A stretch of DNA of 64,000 bases, taken from contig NZ_JAUTAL010000001.1 in the NCBI RefSeq assembly GCF_030818575.1, forward strand, positions 1,240,001 through 1,304,000, read 5' to 3'. Origin of the DNA: Chryseobacterium camelliae. GTDB lineage: Bacteria; Bacteroidota; Bacteroidia; Flavobacteriales; Weeksellaceae. A program made the translations under genes and the position numbers. The notes under the pieces were generated by a model. That model saw only the letters and a program-made list of their open reading frames with translations, was not told where the DNA came from and did no database searches. Below, in pieces: positions 32,977 through 40,382 of this stretch. Numbering within the stretch: the first letter of the stretch is position 1; the number at the start of each line of letters is the position of its first letter.

Positions 32977-33004
32977 AGCACTGTCGTTAGGCAGTGCTTT
33001 TTTA
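32977..33004. terminator. Terminator of the membrane pyrophosphatase gene
   Basis: AGCACTG and CAGTGCT pair around an 8-base loop and are followed by six T on the plus strand. It overlaps the end of the converging aminotransferase gene's flank and can serve the plus-strand gene. Confidence 0.85.
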
Positions 33005-33005
33005 A

Positions 33006-34145
33006 TTATAAAACTTTTTTAAGGTGTTCCATAGCCTGGATAATGGTTTCGTCTTTCTTTAAAAAACTGAAGCGGATATAATCTGAATTTTGCCTTAAAT
33101 GATAAAAAGCGGATAAAGGCAGGCAGGCTACCTGCTTTTCTGCAGTAAGCCACTTTGAGAATTCAACATCAGTCATTGTCTTTGATACATGTCTGAAATT
33201 GACGGTCTGAAAAACGCTTCCTTCGCATGGGTGGTCTGTGTATAAAGGAGTGTCCGCAATCAGTGCATTAAACAGATCCCTTTTATGTTGCATTATACCC
33301 TGATGTTGATGAAAATCAAAGCCATCCAGGTATTTTGACAGCGCATATTGTGCAGGAGCATTCGCCCCGTAGGAGAGGTATTGCTGATGAAAGCGGAATT
33401 CTGTGGTCAGGTCTTCTGGGGCCAGCATATAACTTACTTTCCACCCGGTACAATGGAACATTTTTCCAAACGAGAAAATGCAGAACGTCCTTTTCCTGAG
33501 TTCAGGATGCAGGAAAGAACTGTAATGTTCTGTACCGTCATAACAGTAAAGATCATAAATTTCCTCTGATATCAGGTAAATATTCCGGTCAGCAATAAGA
33601 TTGTACAGCTGGCTCCAGTCTGCTTGGCTCCATATTTTTCCGGTTGGATTTTGGGGTGAATTAACGATAACAGCTTTGGTTTTGAGCGAAATACAGCATT
33701 TCAGTCGGTCCCAGTCAGTACAGAAATCCGCCTCCGGCTCATAATAGACCGGTATTCCGCCGTTCATCACCACCGAAGGTCCATAGGTATAGTAGGAAGG
33801 CTGTATGATCACAACTTCGTCTCCGGGATTCAATACAGTTTTAAGTGCAGTATGCAAGGCAAAAGTAGCGCATGGAATAATGCTGATCTCATTTTCGTTG
33901 ACATTAATGCCATTTTTCCTATCTGAATTAAAACGGATGATGTTTTGAATTAATGATGGATTTCCTGACAGAGGCTCATACTGGTGCACGAGACTTTCCG
34001 CTGATTCCTTTAAGTAGTATTTCAGACGTTCATCAATATCAAAATCAGGAAGACCCAGCGAAAGGTCGAAGCTGTTGTTTTTCCTCGCAAGCTCAGACAT
34101 TTCCGTAAAAAAAGAATAATCACTAAAACGGTAAATTTTTTTCAT
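33006..34145 (-). CDS. PLP-dependent aminotransferase (class I/II, methionine aminotransferase type)
   Basis: From ATG 34145 the protein has 379 residues. It is a fold-I aminotransferase with NSPQNPTGKIWSQADW, the internal aldimine Lys in FCIFSFGKMFHCTGWKVSYML, and an Arg near the C-terminus in DYIRFSFLKKDETI for the substrate carboxylate. It resembles the YbdL/kynurenine aminotransferase branch that acts on methionine or aromatic amino acids in the cytoplasm. The upstream ATG 34184 adds 13 residues that do not align with the family. It is divergent from the M28 peptidase gene. Confidence 0.88.
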   Translation of the reverse strand: MKKIYRFSDYSFFTEMSELARKNNSFDLSLGLPDFDIDERLKYYLKESAESLVHQYEPLSGNPSLIQNIIRFNSDRKNGINVNENEISIIPCATFALHTALKTVLNPGDEVVIIQPSYYTYGPSVVMNGGIPVYYEPEADFCTDWDRLKCCISLKTKAVIVNSPQNPTGKIWSQADWSQLYNLIADRNIYLISEEIYDLYCYDGTEHYSSFLHPELRKRTFCIFSFGKMFHCTGWKVSYMLAPEDLTTEFRFHQQYLSYGANAPAQYALSKYLDGFDFHQHQGIMQHKRDLFNALIADTPLYTDHPCEGSVFQTVNFRHVSKTMTDVEFSKWLTAEKQVACLPLSAFYHLRQNSDYIRFSFLKKDETIIQAMEHLKKVL

Positions 34146-34232
34146 CCGTAATGCATTTAAATCAAATATAATAAAAATACCCATCCATTTAGAATTAAAT
34201 AAATTTCTTTATTTTTAAACAAATTATTTAAA

Positions 34233-35282
34233 ATGAGAAAACTGATCATCCCTCTTTTTTCGCTCGCTTTAACAGTAAGCTGCGGAACTGCAAAGGTTTC
34301 TGACGGAAAGACTGTTTCCCGGTCAGAGGCTTCAGCCGGCTCGGTAGATAAAGCATTTCTTTCTGCTTATAAAACCATTAAAGCAGAGGACCTGAAAAAA
34401 AATCTCTATGTAATCGCTTCTGAAGAAATGGAAGGCCGCGACACCGGGAGCCCAGGTCAGAAGAAAGCAGGAGTTTATATGGTTAACTATTATAAAAATC
34501 TCGGCATACCCTATCCTAAAGCATTGGGATCCTATTACCAGAAAGTACCGGCAGATTTCATGAGGGAAAGAGGAGGTTCCAATCTGCCTGACTCTGAAAA
34601 TATCCTGGCATTTATTGAAGGAACGGAAAAGCCGGATGAAATTGTAGTGGTTTCTGCCCATTATGATCATGTTGGAACAAAAAATGGTGTGGTTTACAAT
34701 GGTGCTGATGATGACGGGAGCGGAACGGTAGCTGTAATGCAGATCGCAAAAGCATTCCAAGCTGCTAAAAAAGCAGGTCATGGGCCAAAAAGATCAATTT
34801 TGTTCCTTCATGTAACCGGTGAAGAGCATGGGCTTTTCGGTTCGGAATACTATTCTTCTCATCCTGTCTTTCCTCTGGCCAATACCGTTGTGGATCTTAA
34901 TATTGATATGATCGGGCGGGATGACCCGGAAAATAGGGGTAAACAATATGTTTATGTTATCGGGTCGGAAATGTTAAGCTCGGAACTGAAAGTGATTAAT
35001 GAGGCTGCAAACAAGAAGACGAACAACCTTGAACTGAATTATAAATATGATGACCCAAACGATCCGCAGCGTTTATACTATAGGTCCGACCATTATAATT
35101 TCGCCAAGAATAATGTTCCCGTAGCCTTTTTCTTTGACGGCATTCATGAAGATTACCACAAGCCTACGGATGATCCCGAAAAAATAGATTATCCGCTTCT
35201 TGAAAAAAGAACACAGCTGGTTTTTACTACAGCATGGGACATCGCCAACAGGCCGGAAAGGATAACGGTAGATAAAAAATAA
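34233..35282 (+). CDS. M28-family zinc peptidase lipoprotein
   Basis: The 349-residue protein has a lipobox (LTVSCGTA, Cys at about residue 17) and a zinc peptidase domain. The metal ligands are HYDHVG (His, Asp), NGADDDGSGT (Asp), EEHGLFGSEYY (Glu), DMIGRDD (Asp) and RSDHYNF (His). M28 peptidases are co-catalytic di-zinc aminopeptidases or carboxypeptidases. The lipid anchor places it in the periplasm or outer membrane. It is preceded by an AT-rich divergent gap and followed by a terminator, so it is a single-gene unit. Exact specificity is not known. Confidence 0.93.
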   Translation: MRKLIIPLFSLALTVSCGTAKVSDGKTVSRSEASAGSVDKAFLSAYKTIKAEDLKKNLYVIASEEMEGRDTGSPGQKKAGVYMVNYYKNLGIPYPKALGSYYQKVPADFMRERGGSNLPDSENILAFIEGTEKPDEIVVVSAHYDHVGTKNGVVYNGADDDGSGTVAVMQIAKAFQAAKKAGHGPKRSILFLHVTGEEHGLFGSEYYSSHPVFPLANTVVDLNIDMIGRDDPENRGKQYVYVIGSEMLSSELKVINEAANKKTNNLELNYKYDDPNDPQRLYYRSDHYNFAKNNVPVAFFFDGIHEDYHKPTDDPEKIDYPLLEKRTQLVFTTAWDIANRPERITVDKK

Positions 35283-35296
35283 TCAAAACTAAAAGC

Positions 35297-35323
35297 AAAA
35301 GCCTGTAAGAATTACAGGCTTTT
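35297..35323. terminator. Terminator of the M28 peptidase gene
   Basis: AAAAGCCTGTAA and TTACAGGCTTTT form a perfect 12-bp stem with a GAA loop and are flanked by T on the plus strand and A on the other. It starts 14 bases after the stop codon. Confidence 0.9.
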
Positions 35324-35447
35324 CAATTGCTATCAAATCGGTAATGATAAAGCAGCTTATGGGCTGTAACCTATAAAATAGGTAGATTCAGATGAGTTGA
35401 AATGAACTTTTCAAATAATACATTTTAAGAATTTAAGAAAAAATGTC

Positions 35448-35951
35448 ATGATCTATGCTTTTGACACATACTATTATGAAGAATATGCTTATACTGTATG
35501 CATTGCTTTTGAACACTGGGAATCAGAATCAGAATCAGAGATATACAGTGAAAAGATACCAGTTGTTTCAGATTATGAGAGCGGAGCTTTTTACAAAAGA
35601 GAACTACCATGTATCCTGAGCCTGCTTAGTCAAATTCCCGTTCAAAAGGGAGATGTGATCATTGTTGACGGATATGTTACACTCGGCAATAATGGGAAAA
35701 TAGGTTTGGGGGGCTATCTTTATGAAGCAATGCATCAGGAATATCCCATTGTAGGCATTGCCAAAAACCGATTCTCGGAAGATAATAATCAATGAAGAAA
35801 GGTCTATCGTGGTGAAAGCAAGACGCCATTATTTGTAACCGCTATGGGAATTGACGTGGATAGGGCAGGTAAATGTATTGAAAGAATGTCCGGAAACTAC
35901 AGAATCCCCAGTTTGCTTAAAAAGCTTGATCAGCTGTCCCGGAGTGTGTGA
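35448..35951 (+). pseudogene. Endonuclease V-like gene interrupted by an in-frame TGA
   Basis: The frame from 35448 encodes 115 residues, ends at TGA 35793-35795, and then continues without any shift for 51 codons (RKVYRGESKTPLFV at its beginning) to a stop at 35949-35951. The combined 167 residues match the length of small endonuclease V-like proteins of Bacteroidota. D6 in YAFDTYYY, E52 in YKRELP and D74 in IIVDGY lie at the positions of the endonuclease V metal ligands, but the downstream part has GIDVDRA where the classic enzyme has GHxxS. A single nonsense change therefore explains the interruption. Upstream is a GAATCA triplet repeat at 35520-35538. A selenocysteine reading is unlikely because the site is not a Cys position and no SECIS stem is evident. 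Confidence 0.75.
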
Positions 35952-36075
35952 ATATATTTACTGACATATATCATGCGATTATTATTTTTATTAATTCTAA
36001 ATAAATATAAATTTGCATCAGTAATTCATTATACACAAAAACACAATTATCATATCCATATCAATTTTTGTTTTT

Positions 36076-36110
36076 AACCGGTAGGGCTGTATCTTACCGG
36101 TTTTGTTTTA
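36076..36110 (+). terminator. Terminator-like hairpin after the endonuclease V-like gene
   Basis: AACCGGTA (36076-36083) and TACCGGTT (36095-36102) pair around an 11-base loop and are followed by TTGTTTTA. It lies in a 676-base gap (35952-36627) that otherwise is AT-rich and shows no gene until the operator and promoter region near its right end. Confidence 0.7.
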
Positions 36111-36455
36111 AATGCTCTAATAGTTGTAAGCAAATAGGCCAGCTCCCATCTATACAGGTTTGATCAAAAATTGGGTTCAGTTCTTAGCTAAGTCTTTTTT
36201 AACTTGAAGAATCCGGAGAATTCAGGATTACGGCTGACGATTTTTGAAATATGGGCAAAATGCTGGACTAGCATTCAAAAAATGTAAAATTTTGTTGGAT
36301 ATTTAACCCGATATTAACAATAAAATAGTCTTTTTTTACACTAATTTTTAAAAATTATAATAAAATTTATAATTTTTCTTATCATTTTTTATCTGTATTT
36401 TTTCAATGGATTTTTTAAGTGTAATTTTTAAACTTATTTCCTGTTTATGAATGCG

Positions 36456-36558
36456 TTATCATTCTAATACTATCATAAATATGATAACCTTATCATATTT
36501 TGTATGGCATTGTTATCATTGAAAATCGATATGTAAACTACTGATAAGCAGGTGATAG
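36456..36558. promoter_or_regulatory. Cluster of TTATCA/TGATAA operator-like motifs
   Basis: At least seven copies of TTATCA or its complement, or close variants, occur in 103 bases (at about 36456, 36471, 36482, 36491, 36513, 36542 and 36553). They include two overlapping perfect palindromes: TATCATA-AA-TATGATA (36471-36486) and ATATGATAA-CC-TTATCATAT (36479-36498). They lie upstream of the -7 box of the Nudix-type regulator gene. The cluster is likely an operator for a regulator of the xylose-glucuronate block. Confidence 0.6.
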
Positions 36559-36592
36559 AATTAAATTTATTTTTTTTTCTCGTTTGAATTTT

Positions 36593-36600
36593 TATATTTG
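36593..36600 (+). promoter_or_regulatory. -7 box of the Nudix-regulator/xylose operon
   Basis: TATATTTG is a perfect TAnnTTTG. The transcript would start at about 36606 and reach ATG 36628 after about 22 bases. It is the only strong promoter seen before the xylose and uronate genes. Confidence 0.5.
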
Positions 36601-36605
36601 TGATG

Positions 36606-36622
36606 TTACGTAAATGTTAACA
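36606..36622. promoter_or_regulatory. Two 8-bp palindromes at the likely transcription start
   Basis: TTACGTAA (36606-36613) and TGTTAACA (36615-36622) are perfect palindromes next to each other, between the -7 box and the ATG. The position suits a repressor that blocks initiation, perhaps the encoded Nudix-type protein itself. Confidence 0.4.
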
Positions 36623-36627
36623 ATCAA

Positions 36628-37353
36628 ATGAGCCCAAGCTTTATTCATACGTATGTTTCTGTTGACTGTGTTGTTTTTGGATTTGACCACGAAAACAGGC
36701 TAAATATTTTACTGGCCCAGCGACATTTTGAAAACGTACCAATAGAAAGACAGAAAAAACTTCCGGGAAGTCTTATTCTTAGCGAAGAGGATGTAGACGA
36801 TGCCGCACAAAGGGTGCTGCATGAACTTACCGGTATTAAGAAAATGGTATTGAAGCAATTCAAATGTTTCGCAGATCCTATGCGGGCCAGCAGTAATGAT
36901 GACATCAGGTGGATGGGAGAGGAGTACAAGCATAATATTGACAGGATTATTACCGTAGCTTATCTTTCCCTTTGTAAAATAGATCATAAGATCAACAGTA
37001 CAAAATACGACACGGTAGACTGGTGCCCGATTGACAAAGTGCCTTTGCTTCCTTTCGATCATAATAAAATCATCAGCGAGTCGCTGATTGAGATCCGAAA
37101 ATGGATAGAATCAGACTTTTCCATTATTTTCGAACTCCTTCCGAAAAGATTTACCATCAGGCAGCTGTATCAGTTGTACAGTGCCCTCAGTGAAAAACGG
37201 ATCGATATCAAAAATTTCCATAAAAAGATTTCCTCATTCAATTATATCATCCCTCTGGATGAGATAGAGACTAATGTGGCACACCGTGCGGCAAGATACT
37301 ATAAATTCGACGCCAAAGTGTACAAGAAAAACAATACTAAACTTATAAAATAA
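36628..37353 (+). CDS. Nudix-winged-helix regulator (NrtR/AraR-like), probable xylose-operon regulator
   Basis: The 241-residue protein has an N-terminal Nudix fold (1-150) and a C-terminal winged helix (FTIRQLYQLYSALSEKRIDIKNFHKKI at about residues 170-200). The Nudix box region G47-SLILSEEDVDDAA-QRVLHELTGI has R62-V63-L64-H65-E66-L67 where catalytic members have R-E-x-x-E-E, so two of the metal-binding Glu residues are lost and hydrolase activity is unlikely. Bacteroides AraR, of the same architecture, regulates arabinose genes. The position directly before xylB and xylA, with an operator cluster upstream, makes it a strong candidate for a xylose- or glucuronate-sensing regulator of the locus. 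Confidence 0.85.
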   Translation: MSPSFIHTYVSVDCVVFGFDHENRLNILLAQRHFENVPIERQKKLPGSLILSEEDVDDAAQRVLHELTGIKKMVLKQFKCFADPMRASSNDDIRWMGEEYKHNIDRIITVAYLSLCKIDHKINSTKYDTVDWCPIDKVPLLPFDHNKIISESLIEIRKWIESDFSIIFELLPKRFTIRQLYQLYSALSEKRIDIKNFHKKISSFNYIIPLDEIETNVAHRAARYYKFDAKVYKKNNTKLIK

Positions 37354-37369
37354 ATCACTTTTTGAAATT

Positions 37370-38854
37370 ATGTACTTGCTAGGCTACGATATCGGCAGTT
37401 CTTCTGTGAAAGTTTGTCTCATTGAGGCATCCAGTGGAAAAATTATTGCATCAGACTTTTCTCCTAAAAAAGAAATGAAAATTACTGCTGTTCATCCTGG
37501 CTGGGCAGAGCAGAACCCTTCAGACTGGTGGACCAACCTTAAACTTGCCCACGAATCTGTGATGGATGAATCCGGAGTAGATGCCGAAGACATTAAAGCC
37601 ATCGGGATTACCTGGCAGATGCACGGGCTGATCCTGGTAGACAAGGACCAGAACCTGCTACGGCCTTCTATTATATGGTGTGACAGCCGAGCGGTACCTT
37701 ACGGTGAAAAAGCATTCCAGGAGATTGGTCCTGAAAAATGCCTGTCTCATCTTTTAAATTCTCCCGGAAACTTTACCGCTTCTAAATTAGCGTGGGTAAA
37801 AGAGAATGAGCCTGAAATTTTTGAGAAAATTGATAAGATCATGCTTCCCGGAGATTATATCGCTATGAGGCTTTCCGGACAGATCGGGATGACGGTTGAA
37901 GGTTTATCGGAAGGGATCTTCTGGGATTTCAAAAACAACTGTATTTCAGAAGATGTAGTTAATTATTATGGAATTCCTTCAAGCTTCTTCCCTGAAATTG
38001 TACCCACTTTCGGGATTCAGGCTACGGTATCTTCTGAAGCAGCCCGTGAATTGGGGCTTAAAGAAGGAACCCCGATTTCCTACAGAGCCGGTGACCAGCC
38101 TAATAATGCCCTTTCACTGAATGTCTTCAACCCGGGAGAGATTGCTTCCACTGCAGGTACTTCAGGCGTGGTCTACGGTGTTTTGGATAAACTGGAGTAT
38201 GATGATCTGTCAAGGGTCAATACATTTGCACACGTTAACCATACTGCAGAGCTTACCCGGTTGGGCGTACTGCTTTGCATCAACGGAACCGGAATTTTAA
38301 ATTCCTGGATGAAACATAACTTTGCCACTTCACTGTCGTCTTACGGGGACATGAATGATATGGCCTCTTTATCTCCTATCGGATCAAAAGGTCTGAGCAT
38401 TATACCTTTCGGAAATGGGGCAGAGCGTGTTTTGGAAAATAAAGATACCCACTGTTCTATTCACGGTATCAATTTCAATATCCACTCCAAAGGAGACATC
38501 CTTCGTGCGGCACAGGAAGGAATCGTATTTTCCTATGAGTACGGGATGAATATCATGAGGAATATGGGCATGGAGATCAACGTAATCCGTGCCGGAAATG
38601 CCAATATGTTTTTAAGTTCAATTTTCAGGCAGTCCCTTTCCAGTGTCAGCAATGCTGTTATTGAACTTTATGATACCGACGGAGCGGTAGGAGCTGCAAG
38701 GGCAGCCGGAATGGGGATCGGATTTTACGCCAGCTCTGATGAAGCTTTTTCTTCATTGGAAAAAATAGCCGTGTTTGAGCCGGAAACAGAAAAAAGAGAA
38801 CAGTATTTAGAAGCCTATTCAAGATGGAAAGAACATCTTAAAGAAATCATATAA
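37370..38854 (+). CDS. xylB: Xylulokinase
   Basis: The 494-residue protein is an FGGY-family kinase: YLLGYDIGSSSVKVCLIE is the phosphate 1 loop, GITWQMHGLILVD the sugar site region and RAGDQPNNALSLNVFNPGEIASTAGTSG the central adenosine/ATPase core. With XylA it converts xylose to xylulose 5-phosphate (ATP-dependent) for the pentose phosphate pathway in the cytoplasm. It follows the regulator gene by 16 bases, so the two are likely cotranscribed. Confidence 0.93.
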   Translation: MYLLGYDIGSSSVKVCLIEASSGKIIASDFSPKKEMKITAVHPGWAEQNPSDWWTNLKLAHESVMDESGVDAEDIKAIGITWQMHGLILVDKDQNLLRPSIIWCDSRAVPYGEKAFQEIGPEKCLSHLLNSPGNFTASKLAWVKENEPEIFEKIDKIMLPGDYIAMRLSGQIGMTVEGLSEGIFWDFKNNCISEDVVNYYGIPSSFFPEIVPTFGIQATVSSEAARELGLKEGTPISYRAGDQPNNALSLNVFNPGEIASTAGTSGVVYGVLDKLEYDDLSRVNTFAHVNHTAELTRLGVLLCINGTGILNSWMKHNFATSLSSYGDMNDMASLSPIGSKGLSIIPFGNGAERVLENKDTHCSIHGINFNIHSKGDILRAAQEGIVFSYEYGMNIMRNMGMEINVIRAGNANMFLSSIFRQSLSSVSNAVIELYDTDGAVGAARAAGMGIGFYASSDEAFSSLEKIAVFEPETEKREQYLEAYSRWKEHLKEII

Positions 38855-38975
38855 ACCTGAATATTAAAGCAAAAAACTGATCCTGTGGTGAAGCAAAAAT
38901 CAGCAGGAAGGGGGAATTATATGCCTTAAAGTGGCATCATCATAAATTAAATACAAAACAAAAAAATAAATATAT

Positions 38976-40304
38976 ATGAACATTTTAAAAGAAACGAAAG
39001 AGTTTTTCCCTGGTATTGAAGAAGTTAAGTTTGAAGGCAGAGAAAGCAGAAACCCTATGGCATTCCGCTATTATGATGCAGAAAGAATCGTAATGGGGAA
39101 ACCTATGAAAGACTGGACGCGCTTTGCTATGGCATGGTGGCACACGCTATGTGCAGACGGAAGCGATCCTTTCGGAGGTGCAACGATTCACCATCCGTGG
39201 AACACGGGTACTGATGCAGTTTCCAGAGCGAAATATAAAATGGACGCCGGTTTCGAATTCATGAAGAAAATGGGCTTCGGTTTTTACTGTTTCCATGATA
39301 TTGACCTTGTAGAGCCTGCAGGAAACTGGAAGGAATACGAAAGCAATCTTCAGGCTGTAGTAGAATATGCCAAAGAAAAGCAGAAAGAAACCGGGATCAA
39401 GCTTCTATGGGGTACCGCCAACGTATTTACCCACGAAAGATATATGAACGGAGCTTCTACCAACCCTAATTTTGATGTAGTAGCCTGTGCAGGGACACAA
39501 GTGAAAAACTCTATTGATGCTACCATTGCACTCGGAGGAGAAAACTACGTATTCTGGGGAGGAAGAGAAGGGTATATGAGCCTTCTGAATACCGATATGA
39601 AACGTGAAAAAGAGCACCTTGCACGTTTCCTTACCATGTCCCGTGATTATGCCCGTAAGCAAGGCTTCCAGGGAACTTTCCTGATCGAGCCTAAGCCTAT
39701 GGAGCCAACAAAGCACCAGTATGATTATGATGCGGAAACAGTAATCGGATTCCTGAGACATTACGGACTGGATAAAGATTTCAAACTAAACCTAGAGGTA
39801 AATCACGCTACATTGGCAGGACATACATTCGAGCATGAACTACAGGCAGCTGTGGATGCAGGATTACTGGGAAGCATTGACGCCAACAGAGGAGATTATC
39901 AGAACGGATGGGATACAGACCAGTTCCCAATCGACTATTATGAACTGGCTCAGGCATGGATGGTTATTCTTCAGGGAGGAGGATTAGGAACCGGAGGGGT
40001 GAATTTCGATGCTAAAATCCGTCGTAATTCAATTGATGCCGAAGATCTTTTCATCTCTCACGTTTCTGGTATGGATGCTTTTGCCAAAGGTTTGATTGTA
40101 GCTGCAGATATCCTGGAAAATTCAGATTATAAATCATTGAGAACAGAAAGATATTCTTCTTTTGACCTTGGAAGCGGAAAAGCATTTGAGGAAGGTAAAC
40201 TTACACTGGAAGACCTTCAGAAAATTGCTCACGAAATAGGGGAGCCACAGCCGAAAAGCGGTAAGCAGGAATTATTCGAGGCCATTATTAACATGTATAT
40301 CTAA
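38976..40304 (+). CDS. xylA: Xylose isomerase
   Basis: The 442-residue protein is a class II xylose isomerase: [16 protein letters not shown] with the catalytic His and Asp, [36 protein letters not shown] with metal-binding Glu and Lys, and [19 protein letters not shown] with further metal ligands. It interconverts D-xylose and D-xylulose with divalent metal in the cytoplasm. It lies 121 bases after xylB in an AT-rich gap with an ATGCC/GGCAT short hairpin and is followed by the susC-like gene. Confidence 0.97.
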   Translation: MNILKETKEFFPGIEEVKFEGRESRNPMAFRYYDAERIVMGKPMKDWTRFAMAWWHTLCADGSDPFGGATIHHPWNTGTDAVSRAKYKMDAGFEFMKKMGFGFYCFHDIDLVEPAGNWKEYESNLQAVVEYAKEKQKETGIKLLWGTANVFTHERYMNGASTNPNFDVVACAGTQVKNSIDATIALGGENYVFWGGREGYMSLLNTDMKREKEHLARFLTMSRDYARKQGFQGTFLIEPKPMEPTKHQYDYDAETVIGFLRHYGLDKDFKLNLEVNHATLAGHTFEHELQAAVDAGLLGSIDANRGDYQNGWDTDQFPIDYYELAQAWMVILQGGGLGTGGVNFDAKIRRNSIDAEDLFISHVSGMDAFAKGLIVAADILENSDYKSLRTERYSSFDLGSGKAFEEGKLTLEDLQKIAHEIGEPQPKSGKQELFEAIINMYI

Positions 40305-40382
40305 CCATGAGTACAAAAAACTTTGGAATGAAGCCGTTACACAACACTTCATCCTGGATGTATAATTAAAATACGAGTAATT

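Noticed and set aside
35793..35795. TGA as a selenocysteine codon in the endonuclease V-like gene
   Set aside because: The position is not a cysteine site in the family, no SECIS-like stem follows, and a nonsense change is simpler.
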